NCBI RefSeq assembly: GCF_009755815.1
Contig: NZ_WRPK01000013.1
Span: 124,001 to 188,000 of the forward strand
DNA from: Flavisphingomonas formosensis
GTDB taxonomy: Bacteria; Pseudomonadota; Alphaproteobacteria; Sphingomonadales; Sphingomonadaceae
Direction of reading: 5' to 3'
DNA: 64,000 bases
Shown one piece after another: positions 10,117 through 19,134 of this stretch. The notes beneath the pieces were generated by a model that searched no databases, had not been told where the DNA came from, and saw nothing but the letters and a program-made list of their open reading frames with translations. Position 1 is the stretch's first letter; the number at the start of each line of letters is the position of its first letter. The position numbers were made by a program, and so were the translations under genes.

Positions 10117-10255
10117 GAGACCGCCGATTTTCGACATGGACGAAATAGATCATAACCCCATACCGTTCGTCAATCGTGGAGCCACGCGTCCAGCGGCTGC
10201 GGAAACCAGCGTTTGGGCGCGCGCTCGCCGTTCGGCGTCTGATGGAGGTGGCTTG

Positions 10256-11527
10256 ATGGAAAGATCGCGTCGATGGCGAGCGCGATATTCGGTCTTGTCG
10301 ATCCTGACCGTCGCATGGGTCGTATCGTTCATGGACCGAACGGTGATGTCGGTTGCGCTGCCATATATCTCAGAGGAGTTTCACCTCTTGCCTTGGCAAG
10401 GCGGCATGGTCCTAAGCGCCTTCTTTGCAAGCTATTCCATCTCACAGATTCCGGGCGGCATGCTGGCGGATCGTTTCGGCGTGCGCCGCGTCGCGACCAT
10501 TTCACTGCTCTGGTGGTCAGCCTTCACCGCGCTGACCGGGGCTGCTGCCAATTTCACGCACATGCTTCTCGCCCGCTTCATTTTCGGGTTGGGCGAGGGT
10601 GTTTTCCCCTCGTGTGTTTTCAAGACCATCGCGGTCTGGTTCCCGAAGCAGGAGCGCGCCACCGCGAATGCAATCAAGATGGCCGCCGGTCCCTTCGGAG
10701 CGGCCTTAGCGCCCCTCTTTGTCGTCGGAATAATGTCCATGTGGGGCTGGCGCCATGTGTTCTACCTCCTGTTCGTACCGGGCTTCGCCATTGCCCTGAT
10801 TCTTTGGCTGTTCATCGCCGACAGCCCGGCGGAGAGCAAATCCGTCGATGCGACGGAACTGTCCGAGATTGACGAAGGGGAATCCAATGGAGGCGGCCCG
10901 ATTGCTAAGACGTCGATGGGGGAGGTCATGCGGCAACCCAACATCGTCAAATATTTCCTGGCTCTTTTTGCCTACGACATAGCGTATTGGGGATTCACGT
11001 CGTGGCTGCCAACCTACCTGGTACAAGCGCGAGGATTCTCGATGGTGCAGATGGGTGTAGCGGCATCGTTGCCGTTTGTCGCCGGCACCGTGGGGTGCAT
11101 ACTCGGCGGGTGGCTGTCCGACCGCGTTTTGAAAGACAGCCGCAAGCTCCCAATTATTGCCTCGCAGCTCGGGGCGGCGTTGCTCCTTTTCTGCTCCTAC
11201 TTCGCCACGTCCTCAATCGTGCTGATTGCCTGTCAGACCATGGCCGGCTTCTTTCTCAACTTCTTCTTCTCCACGTTCTGGGCGCTGCCGATGAATTCGG
11301 TGCCGCGCCGTCTGATGGGGGTGGCGAGCGGGTTCATCAACACAGCAGGCCAGATCGCGGCGTTCATTTCGCCAATTCTGATCGGTTACCTCGTAACCAT
11401 CGCCGGCGGCTCGTTCGGCCTTACTTTCGGCCTGCTTGTCGGGTCTTTGCTTGCTTCATGCGCGATCGTGATGACGATATCGGATAGTCCCAAATCGGAC
11501 ATCCTGATCCGCCCGAGGACCTCCTGA
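10256..11527 (+). CDS. MFS transporter
   Basis: A 423-residue major facilitator with about 12 membrane segments. It has the MFS loop 2-3 motif (GGMLADRFGVRRV) and the later repeat (GGWLSDRVLKDSRK). The pattern VVSFMDRTVMSVALPYISEEF resembles anion:cation symporters (ACS family, organic-acid and hexuronate transporters). The ATG at 10256 follows a strong Shine-Dalgarno GGAGGTG; an in-frame ATG 40 codons upstream would add a charged tail unlike the family. It is divergent from lysR and followed after 31 bases by a hydrolase gene. It probably imports the small substrate of the locus across the inner membrane; the substrate is unknown. Confidence 0.92.
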   Translation: MERSRRWRARYSVLSILTVAWVVSFMDRTVMSVALPYISEEFHLLPWQGGMVLSAFFASYSISQIPGGMLADRFGVRRVATISLLWWSAFTALTGAAANFTHMLLARFIFGLGEGVFPSCVFKTIAVWFPKQERATANAIKMAAGPFGAALAPLFVVGIMSMWGWRHVFYLLFVPGFAIALILWLFIADSPAESKSVDATELSEIDEGESNGGGPIAKTSMGEVMRQPNIVKYFLALFAYDIAYWGFTSWLPTYLVQARGFSMVQMGVAASLPFVAGTVGCILGGWLSDRVLKDSRKLPIIASQLGAALLLFCSYFATSSIVLIACQTMAGFFLNFFFSTFWALPMNSVPRRLMGVASGFINTAGQIAAFISPILIGYLVTIAGGSFGLTFGLLVGSLLASCAIVMTISDSPKSDILIRPRTS

Positions 11528-11558
11528 CCCACGAACGTATTGCAATAGGTGTTTCAGC

Positions 11559-12263
11559 ATGGGCATCTTCGTACTCGTCCCGGGCGCCTGTCATGGAAGC
11601 TGGTGCTACTCACGCGTCGCGGAGCGCTTACGACGCTTAGGCCACGATGTTTTTGCGCCGCCTCTGACCGGTGTGGGTGAGCTGGCGCATCTGTGCACCA
11701 ACGGTGTAAATCTCTCGACTCACATCGACGATGTCACGGCGCTGATCGAGTCGCATAGCTTGGTCGATGTTGTTCTGTGTGGCCACTCCTATGGCGGCAT
11801 GGTCATTACGGGGGTCGCAGGCCGGATCGGCGATCGCATCAGGTCCCTTGTCTACCTGGACGGCCTTGTGCCTGAGGACGGCCAGTCGAGCTTCGATATA
11901 ATCGGCGCGGATCGGGCAATGGCGCTCATAAGGGATGCCGGTGCAAACGGGTTGGCGGTGGAACCGCCCGACGCCACACTCTTCAATGTAAATCCCGCGG
12001 ACCTCGATTGGGTCAACGCAAAGTGCACCCCTCAACCTATCGGAACTCTAATCCAGCGATTACACTTCACAGGAAAAGAGGCTCTCGTCGCAAATCGAAC
12101 GTTCATCGTCGCGACGCGCTATCGCTCATCGGCAAACCACAACACCTACGACCGGCTTCGCGAAACGGCTGGCTGGAAAACCGCGTCGATCGACAGCGGT
12201 CACGACATGATGATCGACGCGCCAGAGGCCCTCGCAGGCCTCCTAGTGGAGGAACTGAACTAG
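11559..12263 (+). CDS. Alpha/beta hydrolase (methylesterase / hydroxynitrile-lyase-like)
   Basis: A 234-residue alpha/beta hydrolase that starts directly at the first strand (MGIFVLVPGACHGSWCY), as in plant-type salicylate methylesterases, hydroxynitrile lyases and their bacterial relatives. The nucleophile elbow is GHSYGG and the catalytic histidine lies in DSGHDMMIDAPEAL near the end. No signal peptide is seen, so it is cytoplasmic. Located 31 bases after the MFS gene, it may cleave an ester or amide in the imported compound. Substrate cannot be predicted. Confidence 0.85.
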   Translation: MGIFVLVPGACHGSWCYSRVAERLRRLGHDVFAPPLTGVGELAHLCTNGVNLSTHIDDVTALIESHSLVDVVLCGHSYGGMVITGVAGRIGDRIRSLVYLDGLVPEDGQSSFDIIGADRAMALIRDAGANGLAVEPPDATLFNVNPADLDWVNAKCTPQPIGTLIQRLHFTGKEALVANRTFIVATRYRSSANHNTYDRLRETAGWKTASIDSGHDMMIDAPEALAGLLVEELN

Positions 12264-12283
12264 CTTTTGCAGGCCCAAGAACC

Positions 12284-12299
12284 TATAACTTGGAGAATA
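12284..12299 (+). promoter_or_regulatory. Candidate LysR operator, copy 3 (TonB receptor)
   Basis: The site reads TATAACTTGGAGAATA, 86 bases before the TonB receptor start. It differs from copy 1 at a single base. It lies in the only sizeable gap of this rightward run of genes, so a promoter for the receptor, peptidase and lipoprotein genes is likely here. Confidence 0.6.
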
Positions 12300-12384
12300 C
12301 ACCCCGCGATTTTTCGACTTTGACGGACAGGGCTGAGCAGTTTCACCATGAAACCCTCCACAGATACATAAGGGGGGAAATAAC

Positions 12385-15270
12385 ATGACTACCGGGCCAG
12401 CCTTTTCGGTTCAGGCGAAGATGAAGTTCTTGAGCAGCGCGAGTTTGGCGATCATCATTGCCGTCGCAGCGCCGGGAGCGGCGTTCGCCCAAGATACCAC
12501 TGCCGTACCGGCGGGCGCGCCAACTGGAAGCACCGGCGATGCGACTGCCCCGGATGAAGCGGGCGAGATCCTCGTCACGGGAACTCGCGTTATCCGAGAC
12601 GGGTACAAGGCGCCGACGCCGACCACCGTGGTTGGGTCGGAGGAGATCGCGAAGCGGTCTCCAGTCAACCTTGCCGACTTCGTGAACCAACTTCCGTCAC
12701 TGTCGGCGAGCACCTCTCCGCGCGCGAACATCGCCTCTCTGGGAACCGGCTTCACCGGTATCAACGCGCTCAATCTGCGCAGCCTCGGCGCGACGCGTAC
12801 ACTGGTCCTTTTGGATGGCCGGCGCGTACCACCCTCAAATCTCGGAGGCCTGGTAGACATCAACACGCTTCCGCAGGCGCTAGTGAAGCGGGTCGACATC
12901 GTGACCGGCGGCGCTTCCGCGGAATGGGGTTCGGACGCGGTTTCAGGCGTCGTCAACTTCGTACTCGACAAGGACTTCACGGGCCTGAAGGGAATGATCC
13001 AAGGCGGCGTCACCACTTATGGCGACGACCGCAGCTACAACGCTTCGATCTCGGCCGGCGCGAAATTCGGCGACGGACGTGGACATGTTCTGCTGAGCGG
13101 CGAAATTGCCCACAATGACGGCATCGAGGGCATCGGCGAGCGCAAATGGTACAACCACTCGCTGCTGTTCGTAAATCCCAACTACACGCCGACCAATGGC
13201 CAGCCGCAACTGCTGAACCTGCCCAATGCCGGGTTTGCGACCGCGACGCCTGGAGGGATCATCACCACGGGCCCCCTGCGCGGCACGTATTTCGGTCCCG
13301 GTGGAACGCCGGCGCAGTTCAATTATGGTTCCATCGTCAGCGGCAACGTGATGGTTGGCGGAGACTATCTCTATTCAGACCTTGGCGGTTCGCAGGACCT
13401 AGACCCCAGAGCCAGCCGGCAGAGCGTTTTCGGTCGCGTCAGCTATGAATTGACAGATCATCTCGAGGTGTTCGCACAAGGCGGGTACAACCGGGCGACC
13501 ACCTTCTCGCGTCCGCTTTACCAGTTCAATTTCGGCAACATCACAATTCAGCCGGACAATGCCTTCATTCCGGCGAGCATCGCGCCGCGCGTGACGGCCC
13601 CGTTCAATCTGGGAACGTTCAGCCAGGACATCGGCAAGCTATACTCGAATACGGACCGCTCGTCATGGGTCGGCACCGTGGGTGCCAAGGGGGATTTCGA
13701 GGCACTCGGCTCCAAGTGGACTTGGGACGTCTACGGCCAGCGTCAAGTCAATGATATCCGAATTGACTTCTACCAGACCGTCACATCGCGGTTCCTCCAA
13801 GCGATCGATTCCGTCCGCAATGCCAACGGCGTGATCGTTTGCCGCTCTACCTTGACCAACCCAACCAACGGCTGCGTACCATACAACGCATTCGGCACCG
13901 GGGTTAATAGCCAAGCGGCGGTGGATTATGTCACCGGCCTCGCATGGGGAAAGACTAAGGTCAGCGAGAATGTGATCGCCGGCACGTTGCGTGGCGAGCC
14001 ATTCTCGACATGGGCCGGGCCGGTTTCGATCGCCACTGGCATCGAGCACCGCAAGGACTCCACGTCGGGCAGCGTCGATCCGCTGCGCGCGGCCGTGCTG
14101 GCCGCGGGCGGATCTGGACCGTATTTCGCGGGCAACTACACGCCGACGTTCGGCTCCTTCAACGTTACGGAGGGCTTTTTCGAGGCGGTCGTTCCGCTCG
14201 CCAAGGACATGCCGTTTGCGAAGAGTCTCGACTTCAACGGCGCGGTGCGGGCTACCGACTACAGCACCTCCGGGTACGTCACGACTTGGAAGCTGGGCCT
14301 GACATATTCGCCCGTCGATGACCTGACCTTCCGTTTCACCCGATCGCGCGACATCCGGGCGCCAAATCTGCAGGAACTGTTCGCCGCAGGCATCAACAAC
14401 CTCGGGACGATCATCGACCGATTCCGGGGCAATGTCAGCGCCGCCGTGCCACAGGTGACGAAGGGGAATCTCAATCTTAAGCCCGAGGTTGCCGACACGC
14501 TTGGGATCGGCGCCGTCGTCCAGCCCAGTTTCCTTCCCGGTTTCCAAGCATCGGTCGATTATTACGACATCAAGATTAAGGGAGCGATTTCCACCGTCAA
14601 TGGTCAGGCAATCGTAGACCAGTGTTTCCAGGGGAACACTGCGCTCTGCTCGCAGATCACGCGGGATAGCGCGGGCGCGCTGTCGCTGGTGACGATCCTG
14701 CCAGTCAATATCGCCAAGCAGGAAGCAAGCGGTCTCGATTTCGAAGCGAGCTACCGCACACCGCTGTTCGGCGGTGCGCTGACACTGCGCGGTCTCGCGA
14801 CCCGGTTCATCAAGAACTATTCGAACGACGGTATCACACCCGCCACGGATAATGTCGGCACTAATGGTGTGAACGGCACCCTTCGCAACACCCTGCCGAA
14901 GTGGCGTTATCTCGTGAACCTGACGTACGATCGCGACCCCGTGACCTTCTCTGTCACGGCGCGAGGGTTCAGCGCGGGCGTCTACAACACCTCCTACATC
15001 GAGTGCACCTCGAACTGCCCGGCGTCGACGGTGGCAAATCAGACTATCAACGACAATCACCTGCCCGGCGCGATCTACTTCGACACGAATATCAGCGCGA
15101 AGCTGACGAAGCAGGTCGAGGCGTTCCTGTCTGTGGACAACATCCTGAACAAGGATCCCGCCCAGGTGGCGTTCGGCCCGGCGATCGGTGCCGCTCCGCT
15201 CAGCGTCAATCCGCTTCTTTACGATCTCCTGGGTCGCAGCTTCCGCATTGGAGTCCGTTTCAAAATGTAA
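12385..15270 (+). CDS. TonB-dependent outer-membrane receptor
   Basis: A 961-residue receptor. The signal peptide ends near GAAFAQ, followed by a short linker. The plug domain begins ILVTGTRV and continues GINALNLRSLGATRTLVLLDGRR and VDIVTGGASAEWGSDAVSG. A long beta-barrel follows and the protein ends GRSFRIGVRFKM, a normal outer-membrane terminal strand with aromatic residue near the end. Start is ATG after the strong ribosome site AGGGGGG; a second Met 12 codons in is an alternative. Size and plug style match the large sphingomonad receptors that import oligopeptides or plant/aromatic compounds. With the S9 peptidase behind it, a peptide-like ligand is plausible but inferred. Confidence 0.95.
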   Translation: MTTGPAFSVQAKMKFLSSASLAIIIAVAAPGAAFAQDTTAVPAGAPTGSTGDATAPDEAGEILVTGTRVIRDGYKAPTPTTVVGSEEIAKRSPVNLADFVNQLPSLSASTSPRANIASLGTGFTGINALNLRSLGATRTLVLLDGRRVPPSNLGGLVDINTLPQALVKRVDIVTGGASAEWGSDAVSGVVNFVLDKDFTGLKGMIQGGVTTYGDDRSYNASISAGAKFGDGRGHVLLSGEIAHNDGIEGIGERKWYNHSLLFVNPNYTPTNGQPQLLNLPNAGFATATPGGIITTGPLRGTYFGPGGTPAQFNYGSIVSGNVMVGGDYLYSDLGGSQDLDPRASRQSVFGRVSYELTDHLEVFAQGGYNRATTFSRPLYQFNFGNITIQPDNAFIPASIAPRVTAPFNLGTFSQDIGKLYSNTDRSSWVGTVGAKGDFEALGSKWTWDVYGQRQVNDIRIDFYQTVTSRFLQAIDSVRNANGVIVCRSTLTNPTNGCVPYNAFGTGVNSQAAVDYVTGLAWGKTKVSENVIAGTLRGEPFSTWAGPVSIATGIEHRKDSTSGSVDPLRAAVLAAGGSGPYFAGNYTPTFGSFNVTEGFFEAVVPLAKDMPFAKSLDFNGAVRATDYSTSGYVTTWKLGLTYSPVDDLTFRFTRSRDIRAPNLQELFAAGINNLGTIIDRFRGNVSAAVPQVTKGNLNLKPEVADTLGIGAVVQPSFLPGFQASVDYYDIKIKGAISTVNGQAIVDQCFQGNTALCSQITRDSAGALSLVTILPVNIAKQEASGLDFEASYRTPLFGGALTLRGLATRFIKNYSNDGITPATDNVGTNGVNGTLRNTLPKWRYLVNLTYDRDPVTFSVTARGFSAGVYNTSYIECTSNCPASTVANQTINDNHLPGAIYFDTNISAKLTKQVEAFLSVDNILNKDPAQVAFGPAIGAAPLSVNPLLYDLLGRSFRIGVRFKM

Positions 15271-15279
15271 TGGTCCGGA

Positions 15280-15309
15280 GCCGTGCTGGCCAATGGAAGC
15301 CAGCACGGC
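15280..15309 (+). terminator. Hairpin between TonB receptor and S9 peptidase genes
   Basis: A perfect 11-bp stem (GCCGTGCTGGC / GCCAGCACGGC) with an 8-base loop begins 10 bases after the receptor stop. No T-run follows, so it may be an attenuating or mRNA-stabilising structure that lowers expression of the downstream peptidase and not a full terminator. Confidence 0.6.
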
Positions 15310-15349
15310 CCTCCCCCTGAGCAGGCAAGGTATGCAGTCGAGGAATTCA

Positions 15350-17485
15350 ATGCATTGCGCCGGGACGATGCTCAGGACTGCCTGCCGAATTTTTAGTGCC
15401 GCCGGATTAGCTACCGCGGCTCCGGCTCATTCGGTGACGATAACCGACCCCGCCTTCCTGCACTTCCCGATGGTTTCCGCCGTAAGCGCAGGGAATGCCC
15501 CCACCGTTGCGTGGGTCATTCGCCAGGGAGGTCTAACCAGGCTCAGGATCGCGACGGCGCCAAACTTTGCCCCGGTCGAGCTCGTGGTTCAGTCAGACCG
15601 CGACGGCCAGCCCATTAGCGAGATCCGCGTCTCACCTGACGGTCGTCACGTCGCCTTCGTAACCGGGACGGCGATTGGCGGGCGAGATGACGGATACAAC
15701 CCTGCAAGTCTGATTTCTCCGCCTAGTGCAACCGTCTGGATCATCGAGGCACGCAGCGGCGCAGAACCGATCAAGCTTGGAGCCGGCACCACGCCGGTCT
15801 TCACCCCCGATAGTGGTCTTCTCACCTACAGGCGTGGTCGCGACCTATGGGCCGCTAAAGTAAGAACGCCCGCTGACGCTCCGTCGGTACTTGTCACGGG
15901 AGGGGCGACCTTCGTCCATCCGACATGGTCATCGAACAGCAAGTCTCTCTTCTTCGTCCAAGACCGTGGGGGCTGGTCGTTCCTTGGTCGCTACGATCTG
16001 GGCAACGATCGGATAACTTGGCTGGCGGCGGGCGCTTCCCGTGTGAGCTCGCCAGCGCTGTCCCCGGACGGCAAAACGATCGCCTATTTTCGTTGGCCGG
16101 TTCGTGAGCAGAATGTCGCTTCCGACATGTACGAAAACGAGCCGGTTTCGCTTGAAGCGATGGACCTGGAGACTGGCACCACCACCGTCCTATGGCGCTC
16201 TCTGAAGAAGGCCGGGCTGAAGATCGCGGACGATGACACATCCGGGCTGCGTTGGGCAGATGACCGGACGCTCGTCTTCCGAGCAGAGCCTGACGACTGG
16301 GCTCGACTCTATGCGATTGCACGAACCGGAGGCTCACCCCGCGCCCTGACCCCACCACAGTGCGAAGTTGCGGAGAGTGCCCTTCTTGAACGAGGCAAGC
16401 TATTCGTCGTTCACAATTGCCGCGACCTCGATCTCCGCCAGATTTCGACATTCGACATATCGAACGGCGTCGAGCACCCGATCAAAACCTCCGATCAAGT
16501 GTTCGCGAATGCGGTCGCTGCCGGTAACGGCCGGTGGGTCGCTTATGCGGGCGCAGACTCCCGTTCGCCTTCTTTGCTGCGCATCGTCGACGCAAGAACC
16601 GGCAACTTGCTCTTGGATGAGACGCCCGCGACGTTCGGTTATACCTACCAGTTTCGCGACCCATCCCCGACAAGCGTCAAACTGAAATCAACAGATGGAC
16701 TTGCCTTTTCAGGCCAGCTCTTCCTCCCCCTCGGACGAGCTCCCCATCCTGCGATCGTATTTGCGCACGGCGGGCCAAAGGAGCAGATGTTCCCCGCCTT
16801 TCATTACCAAAGCTATTATGCCTACGACTACGCGATCAACCGCCGGCTGGCGGAGCTCGGCTATGTCGTTTTGAGCGTGAACTTCCGGTCCAGCACGGGA
16901 TATGGGCGGCTGTTTCGCGAAGCCGAGGGGCGTGCTTGGCGCGCAGCCTCCGACTATCAGGACGTATTGGCAGCTGGCCGGTGGCTGGCATCGAGGGACG
17001 ATGTTGACCCCAGGCGTATCGGGATCTGGGGCACATCGTACGGCGGCTTTCTGACCGCCAATGCCTTGGCCAGAAACTCGGACCTTTTTTCGGCGGGAGT
17101 GGCCGTGCACGGCCTCTTCGACTGGAGCCGTGTCCCGACCATTGCTGGTCTCGCATACCCCGGAAAAGCCTTCGGTGTTGGTCCGACGCAGCGGAACAGC
17201 GCGTTGCAGTCCTCTCCAGTCGCCGCGCTGAACGGCTGGAAATCACCGGTCCTCCTGTTCAGCGGCGACCAAGACATGAACGTCGATGTTCACGAAACAA
17301 TCGACCTCGATCGTGAGCTGACTGACCGTGGTGTGGCTGTGCGTACTGTCATCCTTCCTGGCGAAGCCCATCGGATGATCCGGCAGAGCAGCTGGGATCG
17401 TCTGTGGAGCGAGCAGGTACGATTCTTCGATGAAAACCTGGCGCATACGGGAGCTGGAGCGGTCGGCAAGGCGCGCAAGCCATGA
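15350..17485 (+). CDS. S9 family (prolyl oligopeptidase-type) serine peptidase
   Basis: A 711-residue protein: a short signal-like N-terminus, a beta-propeller region and a C-terminal alpha/beta hydrolase domain. The nucleophile motif is GTSYGGF (Ser about residue 563), the acid lies in FSGDQDMNVDV and the histidine in LPGEAHRM, the classic S9 triad. The ATG at 15350 follows GAGGA at good spacing and lies beyond the upstream hairpin, so it is preferred over earlier in-frame ATGs. Family members cleave short peptides or acyl-amino acids in the periplasm. The gene overlaps the next by four bases. Together with the TonB receptor it suggests import and trimming of a peptide-like compound. Confidence 0.9.
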   Translation: MHCAGTMLRTACRIFSAAGLATAAPAHSVTITDPAFLHFPMVSAVSAGNAPTVAWVIRQGGLTRLRIATAPNFAPVELVVQSDRDGQPISEIRVSPDGRHVAFVTGTAIGGRDDGYNPASLISPPSATVWIIEARSGAEPIKLGAGTTPVFTPDSGLLTYRRGRDLWAAKVRTPADAPSVLVTGGATFVHPTWSSNSKSLFFVQDRGGWSFLGRYDLGNDRITWLAAGASRVSSPALSPDGKTIAYFRWPVREQNVASDMYENEPVSLEAMDLETGTTTVLWRSLKKAGLKIADDDTSGLRWADDRTLVFRAEPDDWARLYAIARTGGSPRALTPPQCEVAESALLERGKLFVVHNCRDLDLRQISTFDISNGVEHPIKTSDQVFANAVAAGNGRWVAYAGADSRSPSLLRIVDARTGNLLLDETPATFGYTYQFRDPSPTSVKLKSTDGLAFSGQLFLPLGRAPHPAIVFAHGGPKEQMFPAFHYQSYYAYDYAINRRLAELGYVVLSVNFRSSTGYGRLFREAEGRAWRAASDYQDVLAAGRWLASRDDVDPRRIGIWGTSYGGFLTANALARNSDLFSAGVAVHGLFDWSRVPTIAGLAYPGKAFGVGPTQRNSALQSSPVAALNGWKSPVLLFSGDQDMNVDVHETIDLDRELTDRGVAVRTVILPGEAHRMIRQSSWDRLWSEQVRFFDENLAHTGAGAVGKARKP

Positions 17486-18615
17486 TAGCCACCAAGCGGA
17501 AGCGCCCCGCTCGCCCTTGTGACCCTCTCTGGCGTCGTACCCGTTGGTTGGTACAATGTGTAATGGCGCTCGGCCTCTCCGCCTGCGCAACGAACAGCGA
17601 CCAGACCCGCCCGCCACGCAATCCGACCGCCGCTCGTTTCGGGGGCTTGAACAAGCCGATGTCGCTTCGATCGACAGGAAGCTTTTTCGTCGGCGGCCGA
17701 AAGGCAACTTTCACTACATTGGAGGCGGGACTCTACCGCGGCGGGCCGGTCTCAGTCGATCAGATGTACGTCGAGTATCTAATCCCGGAAGCTGTGACCG
17801 GCCCGTCCATCGTGATGATCCATGGCGCTACCCTCACCGGCAAAACCTACGAGACAACACCCGACGGCCGCATGGGCTGGTATGAGTATTTCGCGCGACA
17901 GGGCTTTCCCAGTTACGTTGTCGATCAGGTCGGTCGGGGCCGCTCTGGTTTCGATCAGGCAGGATTCAACAACGTCCGAGGCAAAATCGCTCCACCTGAA
18001 AGCCAGCGGAATTTCCGTCGTATCGCCGACGATCTAGCGTGGGTCCGGTTCCGCTTTGGTCCCGCGGCGGGGGTCAGTTTCCCCGACTCCCAATTTCCAG
18101 CAGAGGCGGCAGCCCCCCTCGCGATGCAATCGGTTCCGGATATCCAGCCCGATCCCGCCTCTGACAGGGCAAATTACACGGCGTTGGCGGATCTAGCCGG
18201 ACGCCTGCAGGACAGCATTCTAATTGGCCACTCCCAGTCCGGGCGGTTTCCGTTCGAGGTGGCCCTCCTGCACCCCGGCGGGATCAAAGGCGTTGTCGCG
18301 ATTGAGCCCGGAGGGTGCAATTCCGATGGCTACTCCGCTGGTCAGATCAGCGCGCTCGCCAAAGTACCCATCCTAGTCGTTTTCGGGGATCATCTGGACG
18401 CGCCACAGAGCGTCGGCCCGAACTGGCTCCCGTTTTTCAAGGATTGCCAAGCTTTTGTTGCACGGGTGAATGCGGCGGGGGGCAAAGCGACTCTGCTGCA
18501 CACACCCGACATGGGCATCCGCGGCAATAGTCACATGATCATGCAGGACCGCAACAACCTGGAGATCGCGGACCTGCTGATCAGTTGGGTGTATCGCAGT
18601 GTCCTCAAGCGATGA
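17482..18615 (+). CDS. Alpha/beta hydrolase lipoprotein
   Basis: A 377-residue protein whose ATG overlaps the S9 peptidase stop (ATGA). The N-terminus has a basic stretch, a hydrophobic segment and a lipobox-like LGLSAC with Cys35, indicating a lipoprotein. The hydrolase core shows SIVMIHGATLTGKTYETTP, the strand-turn DQVGRGRSG, the nucleophile elbow GHSQSG and a late histidine in GNSHMIMQDRNN. This resembles the esterase-like alpha/beta hydrolases that often accompany sphingomonad degradation loci. It is the last gene of the run and probably acts in the periplasm on the same substrate as the receptor and peptidase. Confidence 0.85.
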   Translation: MIATKRKRPARPCDPLWRRTRWLVQCVMALGLSACATNSDQTRPPRNPTAARFGGLNKPMSLRSTGSFFVGGRKATFTTLEAGLYRGGPVSVDQMYVEYLIPEAVTGPSIVMIHGATLTGKTYETTPDGRMGWYEYFARQGFPSYVVDQVGRGRSGFDQAGFNNVRGKIAPPESQRNFRRIADDLAWVRFRFGPAAGVSFPDSQFPAEAAAPLAMQSVPDIQPDPASDRANYTALADLAGRLQDSILIGHSQSGRFPFEVALLHPGGIKGVVAIEPGGCNSDGYSAGQISALAKVPILVVFGDHLDAPQSVGPNWLPFFKDCQAFVARVNAAGGKATLLHTPDMGIRGNSHMIMQDRNNLEIADLLISWVYRSVLKR

Positions 18616-18721
18616 GGTTCACGGCGTTTCGGCTGCGGAAGGGGGACGCAGCGCGCCTCTCCGCTGCTCGCTCGGTACGCGATCGCGCTTCACTCTTTCC
18701 ATCCGACCCCGGAGTTTGTGA

Positions 18722-19090
18722 ATGGATGCCAGGCAAGCTTTCTTGTGCGCGGTGAATGAGTTCGAGGCGATAATCCTTGAATCGTCCAAGCTCGGTGACG
18801 AGAATTTCGACGCGAACCGCCGCCGCGGTATCGAGCTCCGCCGTCTAATGGGAGAGAAGAGGTCCGCGATCGATCGTCTCGCCGAAAAGGCATTCGAAGA
18901 TCCGAGACAACTTCAACAGTTCCGGTCCTTCTTCAACGATATGCGCACCGCAATGGCCGCCCACCACGCCGCTTGGCCGCTGGTATCTATCGACCTTGCG
19001 AATCCGGCATACCGTGCCTCCATCCGCCAGTCGCGGGACGCCATCCACCATTTCATAACGTGGGCAAGAACGACTTTGGGGGAAGGTTGA
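18722..19090 (+). CDS. Hypothetical protein, 122 aa
   Basis: I do not recognise a family. The 122-residue product is soluble, largely helical and charged, with regions such as RRLMGEKRSAIDRLAEKAFEDP and SRDAIHHFITWARTTL. The ATG has a good ribosome site (GGAG, 7-base spacing). It lies alone between the catabolic locus and luxR, 44 bases before the latter. It might be a sensor-associated or phage-type small protein, but nothing in it decides that. Confidence 0.6.
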   Translation: MDARQAFLCAVNEFEAIILESSKLGDENFDANRRRGIELRRLMGEKRSAIDRLAEKAFEDPRQLQQFRSFFNDMRTAMAAHHAAWPLVSIDLANPAYRASIRQSRDAIHHFITWARTTLGEG

Positions 19091-19134
19091 ACCATGAAAT
19101 CGAACTCACTGCGGGGGCTGTGGGATGAAAGCAC

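Noticed and set aside
13663-15306. 547-codon minus-strand frame opposite the TonB receptor
   Set aside because: Antisense shadow; the plus strand has plug and barrel signatures over the same bases.
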